Shown here: positions 32,220-43,036 of the stretch, in pieces | Numbering within the stretch: position 1 is the first letter of the stretch | Layout: each line of letters starts with the position of its first letter | Assembly (NCBI RefSeq): GCF_003265705.1 | Contig: NW_020312902.1 | Span: forward strand, 7,767,795-7,831,794 | Length of the DNA stretch: 64,000 nt | Source of the DNA: Callorhinus ursinus | Lineage: Eukaryota > Chordata > Mammalia > Carnivora > Otariidae | Direction: 5' to 3' | Notes under the pieces: model-generated | The model's input: the letters and a program-made list of their open reading frames with translations, nothing else | Databases searched by the model: none | What the model was told of the DNA's origin: nothing | Program-made: the position numbers and the translations under genes

Positions 32220-32230
32220 AAGAGTCCTTC

Positions 32231-32884
32231 AGGTAGACCCACTTGGAGCAAAGCTCTGGGACTCAACTCATAAAACACATTTGCCTATTTTTAAGATCCA
32301 ACAGCAGCAATGACCCTCCTTCCTACAGCCCTCTCCCTCCACACCACACATGCTGTTCCTTCCGAGCTCGGGGGCACCTGCCTCACCTCCCCAACCTGCT
32401 TTTAAATCCCTTTGGCCAAGAACTGACTCCCCCACTTCTCTCCCTCCCATCCCAGTGCCCAGCAAACAGCGGTGAGCCCTGCAACTCTCCACTCGACATG
32501 AGGAAGATGAGAGTTGAGGAGCAGAGCCCCTGGAACCAGCTCTCCCCGTGCCACCTTGTCCTCTTGCCTCTTCACCCCTGAGAGCCACAGTCGCTAATTC
32601 TGGAATGACCCATGGAGATGGAGTAAGCTGAAGGATAAGTCAAGTCAGAGAAGCAGTGCCAAAAGACACCATGGAGGTTTCCTGTTCCGCCATTCATCCA
32701 GCAAATGTTAATTAAGCATTTACAGAACGACAAGCAACTCCTAAACCCTGGTGGATGGAGCAGCAGTCAGCCTATTTCCTCAGCTGTCAATCTCTTCTCT
32801 TGTTGTACAACTCCAAATCGTTAGAAATTCCACTCCCATATTGCACCAAAATCTGCCTCCCCAAAACTTACCTCCTTTGATTTA
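32231..32884. other. Unique non-coding DNA
   Basis: Frames of 112 (plus) and 106 (minus) codons overlap almost completely at 32243-32588, so neither is supported. A short antisense L2/MIR-like patch lies near 32690-32730. Confidence 0.4.
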
Positions 32885-34010
32885 GATATCAGCTTAAACT
32901 GCATTATAACTAAACTATGAGGATTTAAATGTAAAAACAAAACTCGGAGGGTATTGAGAAAAAAATATAGGAAAACACATAATCTTAGTTCAGGAGAGAT
33001 TTTTCTAGATACGACACCAAGGGAGAATTAAATACAATTTTTGACAGATTAAAAATTAAGTACAATTTTTGATGAATTTGCCAATATAAATACCCGAAAT
33101 CTGTATACATTAAATCAAAGGCAATAAAGAAACTGAAAAGAAACATTTGTAACCTAGATGGCAGGCAAGGGCTAAGAGGCTTAATATTAAAAACTTTTAA
33201 AGTCAGTAAGAAAAATATAATACAGGCAGGGAAAAATGGGCAAAAGATGCAAATAGGCAATTCATAAGAAGATATACAAATATGAAAGAGAAAACACTTA
33301 ACCTCACTAATAATCCAAAACATACAAATTAAAACAAGATGCCACATTTTACTAATCAATCTGGCAAGACATTTTAAAATCCTAATACCCAGTACTAGGG
33401 AGGATGTGAGGAGACAGGTACTCACACACATTGGTGGTGTAGCCTAAGGAACGGTTTGGCCACACACATCAAAGACAAAAAAAAAAAAAAAAAGTGAAAC
33501 ACCTTAAAATGTTCATAATCCTTCGAACACTAGGACTTACACTTCAAGGACTTTATATTAAGGAAGTACTCAAGGGTGTGCACAAAACTGTATTTCCAAT
33601 GTTATTCATCCCAGCATTCACTGTGTTAGATAAAAATTGAGGGGGGAACGTACAAAAGAGAATTTTACAAATAAGTCACGGTTAATCCCTGAAATAGAAT
33701 ACTTTGCAACACTTGAAAATGATGCTGTGGAAAAATATTTAATGACTTTGAAAGTTATTTATAATATTTTGTTGTAAAAAGTATTTAGTTGTAAAATATA
33801 TATGTATATATAATTTTCAAAATATATTCTTTCAAAAATTGTACCCTCATGTATATAGGATGTATATTTGCCTAGGGAAACTAATAGGTTATATAACCCA
33901 ATGGGTTCACTGAGAATCGCAGGAGAGGTGACTCACTCTCTCTCATTTCTTTGTAATTTTCCTATATTTTGGCAATGAATATCAGCTTCTTTTCTACTAG
34001 TAAAATTCTG
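32885..34010 (+). mobile_element. Old L1M ORF2 C-terminus and 3' UTR
   Basis: 'gggaaaaatgggcaaaagatg', 'caattcataagaagatatac', 'aacctcactaataatcc', 'aggatgtgaggagacaggta' and 'ggaacggtttggccac' give the L1 ORF2 end, followed by an AT-rich 3' UTR. Heavily mutated. A 17-A run lies at 33477-33493. Confidence 0.75.
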
Positions 34011-34360
34011 CCTTGTAAGCTAAGATTACATCCAGTGTTTTAAGAAGCTCTACCACACAATGTGTTCATGTTTAATCATTCATAAAAAAGAAAGCCCAGG
34101 GACATTTTTTTCCTGGTGTTACCTAGTTGATTTTTCAAGGTAAAAGCCTTTTTTTTTTTTTTTTTTTTGCATTTATGCCCGCAGACTGTCATCATTTTGG
34201 CTGGGACTCTGACTTCCAGTTTGCTGGGGTCCTTTGGACTCCTGTTTCTGTCATGGATACCTTAGCTTCCTGGCTCTGTACCTTTGGGAAATTTAATCAG
34301 CAGGCCTTCTCCTCCCTCCTCCACTCCCCCTGGGTACAGAATTGAGGATGGGTTGCTGTG
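34011..34360. other. Unique non-coding DNA with a T-run
   Basis: A T(20) tract lies at 34149-34168. No element recognised beside it. Confidence 0.4.
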
Positions 34361-34770
34361 AGGTCATGCCCCCATCTAATCCGGCACGGGCAGGGGATTG
34401 GGAAAAAGAAGGCAGCACAGTTTACCATGTCGACCCCCAGGACCCGGGAGCAGAATGGCAGAGAAAAAAGTAGTATCATAACAGAGAGATTATATGGAGG
34501 AGCCACAGAAAAACATTCTGCCTCCAATCTGATTACAGAGCCAAAGAAATAAGACCTCCGGGGCCAGCTCTCCTGGCTGCCTGCCTCGTCCGCAGACCCA
34601 GGCACTGTGGTTGACCCACTCTGCATCACTCACTTAAATGGCAACGACATCTGACAGACAGAGCATCGAGCCATGGCCCCGTGTGTCCCTAATGTGGTTA
34701 GAGCTGGAGAAATTATTCATCAGAGAATATGCTAAAGCATTTAGTGTCCCCTGGATGCATTAGGGGCAGG
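34361..34770. other. Candidate conserved non-coding sequence
   Basis: Repeat-free. It contains 'ccaatctgattacagagcc' and 'gaaattattcatcagagaatatgc'-type motif text. The unusual evenness suggests constraint, but this is an impression only. Confidence 0.2.
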
Positions 34771-35310
34771 TTCTGTCAGCCTCTGTGAAGCACCTCTGTG
34801 TTTTTATCCTGAAAACCCCTGAGCTGGCTCCACACTGCCCTCATTACTCATCTCCAGAACCCCAGCCTGTCTCCATGACTCAGCCAGGTGGTCCCACCGT
34901 GGGCCCTTTTCTCTCTTCATTTCCTTCCAGGTCTCTTCTGGGCCACTTGCCTCCCTCTTTCCAAGGAGCTACCATCCCCAGCCAAGCCACAAAGGCTCCC
35001 ACTTGCTGTCCTCCCCCTCAGACCCCCACATCCCCTGCAGCCCCCAACTGTGCCCTGCTCCCCAGCATCTACCCTTCCTGTGCTTCAGGGCCTGGCAAAA
35101 GCCACCTTCTCCTGACATCTTCTCAGCTCTCCTTAGCCAGAATTAGGAGTGCTCTCAAGTGCTTGCAGGGAATTTTATTTCTCTCCAGCACTTCTGAAGC
35201 AAGCATCTAAGGATGGGGGTGGAGAGGGAGGAAACTGTCAGCTCCTACAGAGAGGAAAGACCACTACCTCCTGCTCTTTTAGGCTTTGCATACGGCATAA
35301 AACCAAGTAT
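34771..35310. other. Unique pyrimidine-rich DNA
   Basis: C/T-rich with many short CCC runs. The 141-codon proline/serine-rich frame (34785-35210) reflects composition. Confidence 0.4.
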
Positions 35311-35317
35311 GTGGATT

Positions 35318-35412
35318 TCTCATACTATATATACCATATATACCACATATACCATATTATACTCTATTATACTCTCCATGTACTATATAGACCACATTAT
35401 ATTCTACTATAC
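35318..35412. repeat. AT-rich degenerate tandem repeat (TATACCA/TATACTC)
   Basis: Successive units such as catactatatataccata, tataccacatataccata and ttatactctattatactc. Likely slippage-derived. Confidence 0.75.
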
Positions 35413-35599
35413 CTACACTCTAATTTCCTGTCAAAAAGAAGGGTTTACCATCATTCCCAACGACCATTATCACAGAAACACCTGCCTAGTATTCTGAAGT
35501 CTGAGTTTAGGAAAAGATCTCTACTTAACAGAAGCAACTCATTACACCTCATTGTAATTACATTGTTATTTTTGCTGCTGTCATTAATCACCTTCATTT

Positions 35600-35885
35600 A
35601 TTATGCAGCTGTTATGAACCAGGTCCTGTTCTACGTGTTCCTGCAAACTGTTTCTAATGATTACAATAGTCTACGGCCATACCACCTTCAATGCGCCCGA
35701 TCTTGTCTAATCATTACAATACGACCCCAAGGTAAGTCCTAACGCCACATTAGAAATGGGAAAATTAAGACACAGAGAGAAGTACAGTGACTTGCCAAAG
35801 GTCTAATTACTCAAAATGTATGAAGTCGGGATTTAAACCTGAGATCCAACTCCATATTCCTGCTCTCTCCACTATTCAGCATTTT
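35600..35885 (-). mobile_element. MIR fragment
   Basis: 'gaaccaggtcctgttctacg', 'tctaatcattacaatac', 'gaaatgggaaaattaagac', 'gtgacttgccaaaggtc' and 'gtcgggatttaaacctgag' are the antisense MIR order. The 197-codon frame 35149-35742 runs into it. Confidence 0.8.
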
Positions 35886-36519
35886 CTGGTAAACTGTGAG
35901 ACTCTTCCTGCAGATTGTGAAGTACTGAGCTGTACTTAGGTGCTTTTGTTGGGCAAAGAGCAGTGTCACAATTCAGAACAGCGTTCAGCAGCCAGGCATC
36001 CTGTGTTTACCGGCTCCCACTGTTTACTAGCTGGGAGACCTTGTTCAAGGCACAGCGAAATCCTAGCTATTGCAGTCCCGTCTGCCAACCATGTCCTAGG
36101 AATGAGCTCATTAATCCCTGAAAGCAGCTCCACAAGAAAGGCATAATCTACACGGCAGGGAAGCTTTTGAGGTGAAGGACTGGAAAGAGTTTTGAAACCA
36201 CCCCAACTTGGAAGATCCCTCAAAAATTAAAAAAAGAATCCAAAAGTATCTTGTTAATAATTGGGAAGTTCATTTTATAGTTTACAGAGTGCTTAGGATG
36301 AGCACATTTTCAGAGGCATGAGGTTTCCCAGTTGTCCTGGCAACCTGGAAAAATGTTGTGAGGGCATGGGGAGCAGAAAGGAGCCCTGTGCTTTCAGTAA
36401 CTCATTTAAAATCCTTCCTTTAACAGGTCCTAATGCCAATAGGTGAAGGTCCAAATGCCTGAGCCTGCCCTATATAAATCTTATCAAGTTGGTCTCAGGC
36501 CAAATTGCCAGTCTTGTTA
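35886..36519. other. Mostly unique DNA
   Basis: A possible MIR scrap lies near 36020-36060 ('tttactagctgggagacc'). Nothing else recognised. Confidence 0.35.
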
Positions 36520-36865
36520 CCTCACACACTAATTCCAACTCCACATGACGCAAGCTTCTACTCATCCTTCAATACCCAGCTCTAATGTCCCTTGCTCACC
36601 AGAGCCTTAACTGATTTCTGTGGGGAGAGGTCATTGTTACTTCATCCCTGCTGCTATAGTCCTTTTGTTCACCTCTCTACTGTAGCCCTCTTTACCTTGT
36701 GTGCTAAAGGTTTATGTGTCTGTCTCCACTCTTTGTCGTGGGTAGTGAGGTGGTCAAGGGCTGGGGTAACATCCTGGTCATCTTTCATATTTGTATCCCA
36801 AGTAGCAGGCACATACCAAGTAACAAGTATATATTTCTGAGTACACACATCAATTAATAAATAAC
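36520..36865 (+). mobile_element. L2 LINE 3' end
   Basis: 'ctcatccttcaatacccag', 'ccttgctcaccagagcc', 'tatttgtatcccaagtagc' and 'aggcacataccaagtaac' are the diverged L2 order. Confidence 0.6.
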
Positions 36866-36951
36866 TTGTAATGCTAATGAAAAAAAATCACTCCAACTAA
36901 ACCAGAATTTGGTTTGAGCTTGATAAATAGTATCTCCTAAATCATCGTCAC

Positions 36952-36952
<1 letters not shown>

Positions 36953-36985
<33 letters not shown>
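36953..36985. repeat. (ATC)n microsatellite
   Basis: About eleven uninterrupted trinucleotide units. It encodes the poly-Asp run in the minus-strand frame at 36854-37084. Confidence 0.95.
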
Positions 36986-36986
<1 letters not shown>

Positions 36987-37367
36987 AGATCATTAAGATC
37001 CCAGCAATATACAGCCCATGTGACCGAGAAAATTGAAGATCCTCCATGAAGGATTTTCTGGCACTGTTCTCCTAAATAACCCATGTCAATGAAAAGACTT
37101 TCTCAAGTCTCCGATATAACTACCTTCCTTCTGCAGTCGGTGTGCTAACTATGTAATAGCAAAAGCACAAAGACCATTCAAAGGCTGACTTACTGCCCTT
37201 GCAGGAACACATCAGCCTGTGTCCACAGAGACGGCACACAGTAGGCGCTTGGTAAATATTTGCAGCATGAGGAGTATTTATGGTGTGAGGCCGCTCTCCT
37301 GTGGTGTCAGCTTGGCAGTCAGCTATCCACATTGCTCTGATTCAACCACCCAGTCATGAAGGAACTG
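36987..37367. other. Unique DNA with a repeat scrap
   Basis: 'cacagtaggcgcttggtaaat' at about 37224-37260 is the tail of a MIR or L2. The rest is not recognised. Confidence 0.4.
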
Positions 37368-37590
37368 GTGGTGTAACGAGGAAGAAAAGCACTCAGTCAG
37401 AAGACCCAGGTTTAAGTCCTAGCTCTGCTGCTTAGCAACTGGGTGACTCTGGGCAAATCACTTGCCTCTCTGGGAAATAGTTTCCTCCTCCGTAAAAGAG
37501 GGATAATTTGCCTTGCCTTGTTGTGGGAATTCCATAAATCAATACGTGAGAAAGTATCTAACACAGGCCTGGTGTGATCCACGGACATCT
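37368..37590 (+). mobile_element. MIR, near full length
   Basis: 'ggtttaagtcctagctctgc', 'ctgggtgactctgggcaaatc', 'cttgcctctctggg', 'taaaagagggataatttgcc' and 'ggcctggtgtgatcc' appear in consensus order. Confidence 0.88.
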
Positions 37591-37810
37591 GTGGGGCATG
37601 AGCTTGTTTCTGTGGCTACGCTAGGCTTCTTTCTTGACCTTCAACCTTAGCACCCGGAATTTTATTTGTATCCATCCTACCAGCATCCAAAATAAGAAGA
37701 GGAAGGAAGAGTAGAAAACAGAAGTGAAGAGTTGACTCCTTGGGAGAAACGGGTGCCTTATCCAATTGGACTAGGGGTGGTGGAGCTAAGGGAAAGCATC
37801 AGGGGAAACC

Positions 37811-37811
<1 letters not shown>

Positions 37812-37858
<47 letters not shown>

Positions 37859-37868
37859 NNNNNNNNNN

Positions 37869-37924
<56 letters not shown>
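37812..37924. repeat. (CA)n microsatellite with assembly gap
   Basis: A CA tract runs on both sides of ten N bases at 37859-37868. The true length is unknown. Confidence 0.98.
37859..37868. other. Assembly gap, 10 N
   Basis: Unresolved bases inside the CA tract. Confidence 1.
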
Positions 37925-37926
<2 letters not shown>

Positions 37927-38224
37927 AGAGGCTGGGAACAATAATGTGGAAAAATTCCTTTATTTTAGCTATAGAAAATTTGACAAAGTTCTCTCCTTTA
38001 CGGGAACCACTTACTATTTCTGCCTAACTGTATACTCATGTACATTATTAAATATATTTGGCTTCACTTGGCTATATGTTAGTATGCATGCTGCATTTTC
38101 ACTAATGTGTTGACTATTTTTTGGAGTCAGACAGCTACTATTTTTAAAAATTAAAGAATATGTTGCCTCTGGTCCTTGTTGATATTTGTGCCCAAGAAAA
38201 GAGCAACTTAAAAATATGTATATA
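37925..38224. other. Unique non-coding DNA, AT-rich
   Basis: Nothing recognised. Confidence 0.4.
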
Positions 38225-38919
38225 TGGATGCACCCGTTAGAACGGCAATTATCAACAACAAAATGGGAAATGACAAGTGTTGGTGAGGATTTGGAGAAAT
38301 ATCGAGAAACTGAAAGGCTAGTGCTGGTGGGACTTTAAAATGGTGCAGCCACTGAGGAAAATAGTATGGTGGTTCCTTAAAAAATTAAACATAGAAATAC
38401 CATATAATCCAGAAATTCCACTTCTGGATTTTTACTCAAAAGAATTAAAAGCAGAGACTGAAAGAGATATTTACACAACAGTATTCACAGCAGCATTATT
38501 TACAATAGACAAAAGGTGGGAACAACTCAAACGTCTGCCAAAACATGAATGAGGAAACGATACGTGGTAGACACATACAAAGGACTATTACCCAGCCTTA
38601 ACAAGAAAGGGAATTCTGATATAACGCTACACATGGACGAACCTTGAAGACGTTACACATAAAAGACATAAAAAGACAAATACTGTTTGATTCTACTTAT
38701 ATGAGGGAACTAGAATAGGCAAATTCATACCGACAGAAAATAGAGTGGTGGTCACCAGGAGCTGGGGGAGGGGGTCATGGGGAGTTGTTTAATTGGTACA
38801 GAAATGATGGTTGCACAACATTGTCATTGTACTTAATACCACTGAATTCTACACTTAAAAGTGGTTAAAATGGTGAATTTTATGCTGTGTATATTTTATT
38901 ACAATAAAAAAATTATATA
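38225..38919 (+). mobile_element. L1M 3' end (ORF2 tail and 3' UTR)
   Basis: 'gacaagtgttggtgaggatt', 'ggtgcagccactgaggaaaa', 'cagcagcattatttacaatag', 'gtggtggtcaccaggagctg', 'ggttgcacaacattgtc', 'ggttaaaatggtgaattttatg' and 'acaataaaaaaatta' are the standard L1M end. The 70-codon frame at 38340-38552 is ORF2 remnant. Confidence 0.92.
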
Positions 38920-39109
38920 GGGGCGCCTGGGTGGCTCAGTTGGTTGAGCGACTGCCTTCGGCTCAGGTCGTGATTCTGGAGTCCCGGGATCGAGTCCCAC
39001 ATAGGGCTCCCTGCTCAGTGGGGAGTCTGCTTCTCCCTCTGACCCTCGCCCCTCTCATGCTCCCTCTCTCTAGCTCATTCTCTCTCTCAAATAAATAAAT
39101 AAAATCTTT
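38920..39109 (+). mobile_element. CAN-SINE, TTGGTTGAGCGACTGCC subtype
   Basis: Inserted at the very end of the L1M A-tail. Head GGGGCGCCTGGGTGGCTCAG. The target-site duplication aaaaaaattatata lies at 38906-38919 and 39110-39123. Confidence 0.97.
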
Positions 39110-39116
39110 AAAAAAA

Positions 39117-39254
39117 TTATATATATGTAATATATATGGAATTATTATATTATATATGGAATTATATAATTATATATTATAATATATGGAATTATTATGT
39201 ATGTATTATATTATATATGGAATACATATATGCATATATATGTGTGTGTGTGTG

Positions 39255-39285
<31 letters not shown>

Positions 39286-39288
39286 GGA
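39117..39288. repeat. AT/TG-rich tandem repeat with ATATGGAAT units
   Basis: Multiple ATATGGAATTA-like units, then (TG)n at 39241-39260 and (TA)n at 39263-39284. It abuts the 3' target-site duplication of the SINE. Confidence 0.85.
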
Positions 39289-40798
39289 ATGGTGTTTGGG
39301 TTGGTTCTCAATTTCTCCTTTATCGTTCCAGTATAACAGTTGGCAAACTGGCGATGGAGGAAGCAACCCAAGCTAGCCAACTTCAGTGCCTTTCTGGAGA
39401 CCTGCATTTGGAAGGATCCTGAAGGGACACAGTTTTCAATTCCTGCTCTTGAGCGTCTAAAACCCTGCCAACAGCGTTGGCAAAAGGTTGAACTAGGCCA
39501 TTCTCCTTCTGGAGCCTGGGACGCCCTGGCAGGTCCTTGACTGAAAACCACCCCACCCTCTTCTCCTGTCCTGGGCTTCTATACCCAGTCGCCAAAACGA
39601 CCTGCTGGAGCTTCTCAGGATCCACTTAAGTAACCAGAACTAATTCAAGAAACTGGTGTTAAAGACTCTGGCTTAGCAGGCAGACTCTCCCAGAAAACAT
39701 ATTTGCATTTTCCCCTGGGCTATCTGGACATAATGACTTAAATCAAAGAAGCAGATACAAATTCATTCTCTCAACAAATATTTGCAGGTTCTGGGACACA
39801 CAACTACACAATACTTTTCCTTTCAAGGAAAATACGCTGATAGCAACCCGGAAGGCCAAAGTTCACCTGCCCCTGTGGAAAGAACAGAACTCTGAGCACC
39901 TGCAGAGAACCATGGGCTCCCCTCTGTTTTGCGCTGGTCTCAGCCTATTGAGAGTGATAGAGCTAGAAAGACCTGGGAGCACAGCTCTGGGTCCAGGTTC
40001 CCCACAACCAATCTTGCAGCTGGACCAGCCCTTGTGGTTCTTTTTACGATTGCAAGAAGCCCTCAAAAATAACCAGGTGAAAACTTTGGAAAACAACTCT
40101 TATTACTCACAGGTCCTGGGAAGTACACAGTGAGGTCATGGGTAGAGAAAGAGGGAGAGAGAGAGAGAACACACAGGCCTGAGGTTCTGCTTTTATTAGG
40201 GTCAAGCGTGGAGGACCTGGGTTTCGCAGATTCACTCTTTATTGGTGAATTTAAAACATAAAAATGAGAATTTAAACACAAGAAGAAAGGGCAGGAGAAA
40301 GTAGTCAACAAGTCAGTTCTCTAAGTCAACCAAAAGACTTCTAAAACAAGCTTGGGGGTAGGGCAAAGGGCAGCCTGGCTCTTCAGTGGGTGGCTGGCAC
40401 AGTTTTTATTCAGATAAATGTCTTTGAAGTGGATGTCTCAGCAATCAAAGCTTAAATCAGGCACTTGCATTACAAAAAGCAAAACCAACTGTCTGAGCTC
40501 ACCCTATACTCTAAGCATGGATCCCCTCACTTAAAAAGGAGGTTCTGGGCTGCGTTCTCCCTCTCGGGGCCAATTCATTTCTAAACTGCACTGACTATGC
40601 TCAGCTCCAGCCACATCAGTCTCTCCCGTTCCTCACCTGAGCCGCATTCCAAACCGAGGGCTTGATAAATCATTAACACTGCCTTCCCACCCAGTTAATC
40701 CCACAGGCTGCCTGAACAGGAACAGGGCCCCTGCAGCTTTCATCCTCAGTGTGCACGATTATTGGATTACCCCCATGTTCCCAGCTAAATTCCCTTAA
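39289..40798. other. Unique non-coding DNA
   Basis: A short (GA)n lies at 40148-40167. No repeat or gene recognised. Frames of 118 codons and fewer overlap on both strands. 40655-40800 is repeat-free with a 'cgattattggattac' motif and may be conserved. Confidence 0.4.
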
Positions 40799-40811
40799 CT
40801 CAAAGCTCTAC

Positions 40812-41215
40812 TTTTTTTTTCTTTCTTTTTTTTTTTTTTTTTTTTTTTTTACCTTAAGAGAGGGAGAGGGCGCCTGGGTGGCTCAGTTGGTTAAGCAACT
40901 GCCTTCGGCTCGGGTCATGATCCCGGAGTCCAGGGATCGAGTCCCACATCCGGTTCCCTGCTCAGCGGGGAGTCTGCTTCTCCCTCTGACCCTCTTCCCT
41001 CTCGTGCTCTCTATCTCTCATTCTCTCGCTCTCAAATAAATAAATAAAATCTTAAAAAAAAAAAAAAGAAAAAAAAGAGAGGGAGAGAGGGGGGAGGAGC
41101 AAAAGGAGGGGGAGACAGAGAATCTTAAGCAGGCATGCGGCGCAATTTCACAACCCTGAGATGATGACCTGAACTGAAATCAAGAGTCTTAACTGATTGA
41201 GCCCCTCAGGCACCC
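40812..41215 (-). mobile_element. CAN-SINE, antisense, interrupted by another SINE
   Basis: A T-rich tail at 40811-40850 and the right half at 41075-41215 ('aaccctgagatgatgacctg', 'aactgattgagcccctcagg') are split by the plus-strand SINE at 40868-41074. Outer target copies ctcaaagctctac (40799-40811) and ctcaaagatttac (41216-41228). Confidence 0.9.
40868..41074 (+). mobile_element. CAN-SINE, TTGGTTAAGCAACTGCC subtype, nested
   Basis: Starts GGGCGCCTGGGTGGCTCAG. The target-site duplication aagagagggaga lies at 40856-40867 and 41075-41086, inside the older antisense SINE. Confidence 0.96.
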
Positions 41216-41228
41216 CTCAAAGATTTAC

Positions 41229-41438
41229 TTTTTTTAAAAAAGTTATTTATTTGAGAGAGAGAGAGAGAGCATGCGCGAGTGTGAGTGGGGAGGGGCAGAG
41301 CAAACGGGAGAGAGAATCTCCAGCAGACTCCCCACTGAGCAGGGAGCCTGACGCGGGTCTCGATCTCACGACCCTGAAGTCATGACCTGAGCGGAAATCA
41401 AGAGTCAGAGCTCAACCGACTGAGCCACCCAGGCGCCC
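41229..41438 (-). mobile_element. CAN-SINE, antisense, second user of the same target site
   Basis: T-rich tail, (GA)n, 'ctgagcagggagcctgacg', 'cgaccctgaagtcatgacc', and the head read as 'gagccacccaggcgcccc'. Flanks ctcaaagatttac (41216-41228) and ctcaaagctttac (41439-41451). Confidence 0.95.
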
Positions 41439-41471
41439 CTCAAAGCTTTACTTTTGAAACAGACTGATATA

Positions 41472-41651
41472 GGGCACCTGGTCTGCCTTCGGCTCAGGTC
41501 ATGATCCCAGGGTCTTGGGATTGAGACCCGCATGGGGCTCCCTGCTCCGTGGGAAGCCTGCTTCTCCGTCTCCCACCCCCCCGTTTGTGTTCCCTCTCTC
41601 GCTGTGTCTCTGTCAAATAAATAAAAATCTTTAATAAAAAAAAAAAAGAAA
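41472..41651 (+). mobile_element. CAN-SINE with internal deletion of the A-box region
   Basis: Reads GGGCACCTGGTCTGCCTTCGG, so about 20 bases including the A box are missing. The rest is the GTTTGTGTTCCCTCTCTCGC subtype. The target-site duplication gaaacagactgaYat lies at 41456-41470 and 41652-41666. Confidence 0.95.
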
Positions 41652-41666
41652 GAAACAGACTGACAT

Positions 41667-42059
41667 TTGTTCCCAAATGGGCAGAGACAAGGCCCCAGAG
41701 GCTACCTTGTTTTTACCAACAGAAAGCAGGCAGGGTGAGCCCTCCAGAATGGCTCTCAGCCCAAGGGGGTAAGGGGTTCATAGTTTAGCATCTTTGAAGG
41801 AGGCAGGCAGGAGCAGGGGCTCCCTGAGAAGGAGGAGCCACGTAAGCTGTCACTCCTCTCCCCGGCCCTCCAGGTAGCTCCGGCCAAGCCATCCCCAAAG
41901 AGCCATTCTAGCAGGAAGGGGTCAGGACTCCTGGGGGGAAGCATGGAGGAGAGGACTGACAGGAATGGGGGGCTCGGGGCCTGCCCCCTCCGCCCCCTCA
42001 GCTGACTGAACAACCCCACTCAACAGTGTAAGAGCGGCGGCCGCCCGCTCACGCTGGAG
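41667..42059. other. Unique DNA with a small CpG-rich patch
   Basis: 42031-42090 holds a GCGGCCGC octamer at 42037-42044 and several CpGs. It is too short for a CpG island. Confidence 0.45.
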
Positions 42060-42175
42060 CCGTACGCACTACGCTGTATGGGCGTTATCTCATCTGATTG
42101 TCAAGTGACCCAAACTGGTATCTTTTCTGTAGAAATGATGGGACTGAGACACAATGTGGTAGGCTGACCTTACAA
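42060..42175 (-). mobile_element. MIR fragment
   Basis: 'gggcgttatctcatctgatt' and 'gtagaaatgatgggactgag' are antisense MIR. Confidence 0.65.
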
Positions 42176-42989
42176 GAAAGCAAATTTGTAGCTCCCCTTG
42201 GCTACAAAAATAACATTTTTGAAGGGCCCCATTCATGGCATACCTTTTGCCCACTCTCCATGAAGCAGTCCTCATTTTCTCAGGTAGAGGCAGATGCCTT
42301 TCCCCAGCCCCCAACCTAGGATAGCACTTTCCCCTGCCTCTGTCCTTCGAAAGAGTTGTGAACACCCACCACGGCATGCACTGGGCGTCAGGCTCGGGCC
42401 TCGTCCATCTTGGATCCCAGCTGAGCGGACTAGATACCCACAATGCCAAGTGGGATGACACAAGAGGAAACCCTAAGAACCTGGACGTAGTCCAAGGCCT
42501 TCCTTTCCAGGGATGCTGACACTGGAAAGACCACTAGACACCCTGTTCCCATCCTCCAGGCCCGAGGGACACCAGGGCTGACTCTTGCCTACGGTCTATA
42601 AGTAACAGCAATGCCAGACCTTGCAGTATTTTCTTGGTCTTATGGAGTCATTTGCCTCAAAAATATCCAACAGCTGTGCATGCCACAGTTGACAGTCCAT
42701 TAATCATGCATCACAGGGGAACAGGCCATCTCTGCTTCCAAGTCTTCTGTGAACGCACAGACAGGCACCCAGTTTCTAAGCTGCTGGGGAAGACAGACAG
42801 GCCTCTAAATTCCAGCTGGCCCCTGTCTGAGGGCTGTAAAGCTTCAAACATCTGGCTAGAAAGATTGGCAACTGTGCAGTCTGTTGGCTGTGGAACACAT
42901 GATTATATAAGGGTTTGAGCACCATCTGACAAAGCTACGTTCACTCTCTTCAGCCCTGCCGTGGTCTGAGGCACCCACCTCAGCTCACG

Positions 42990-42990
<1 letters not shown>
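42176..42990. other. Unique non-coding DNA
   Basis: No recognised repeat or gene. Overlapping opposite frames lie at 42090-42461. Confidence 0.4.

Positions 42991-42991
<1 letters not shown>

Positions 42992-43036
<45 letters not shown>

Noticed and set aside
35149..35742. 197-codon plus-strand frame as a gene
   Set aside because: It runs through an AT-rich tandem repeat and an antisense MIR. The peptide is low complexity in the middle.
36854..37084. Acidic protein with a poly-Asp run on the minus strand
   Set aside because: The poly-Asp is the translation of the (ATC)n microsatellite.
37812..37924. Regular repeat as a CRISPR-like array
   Set aside because: It is a dinucleotide microsatellite, with no spacers, in a mammalian genome.
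42031..42090. CpG island promoter
   Set aside because: Only about 60 bases are CpG-rich and part of it is MIR-derived. Too short for an island.
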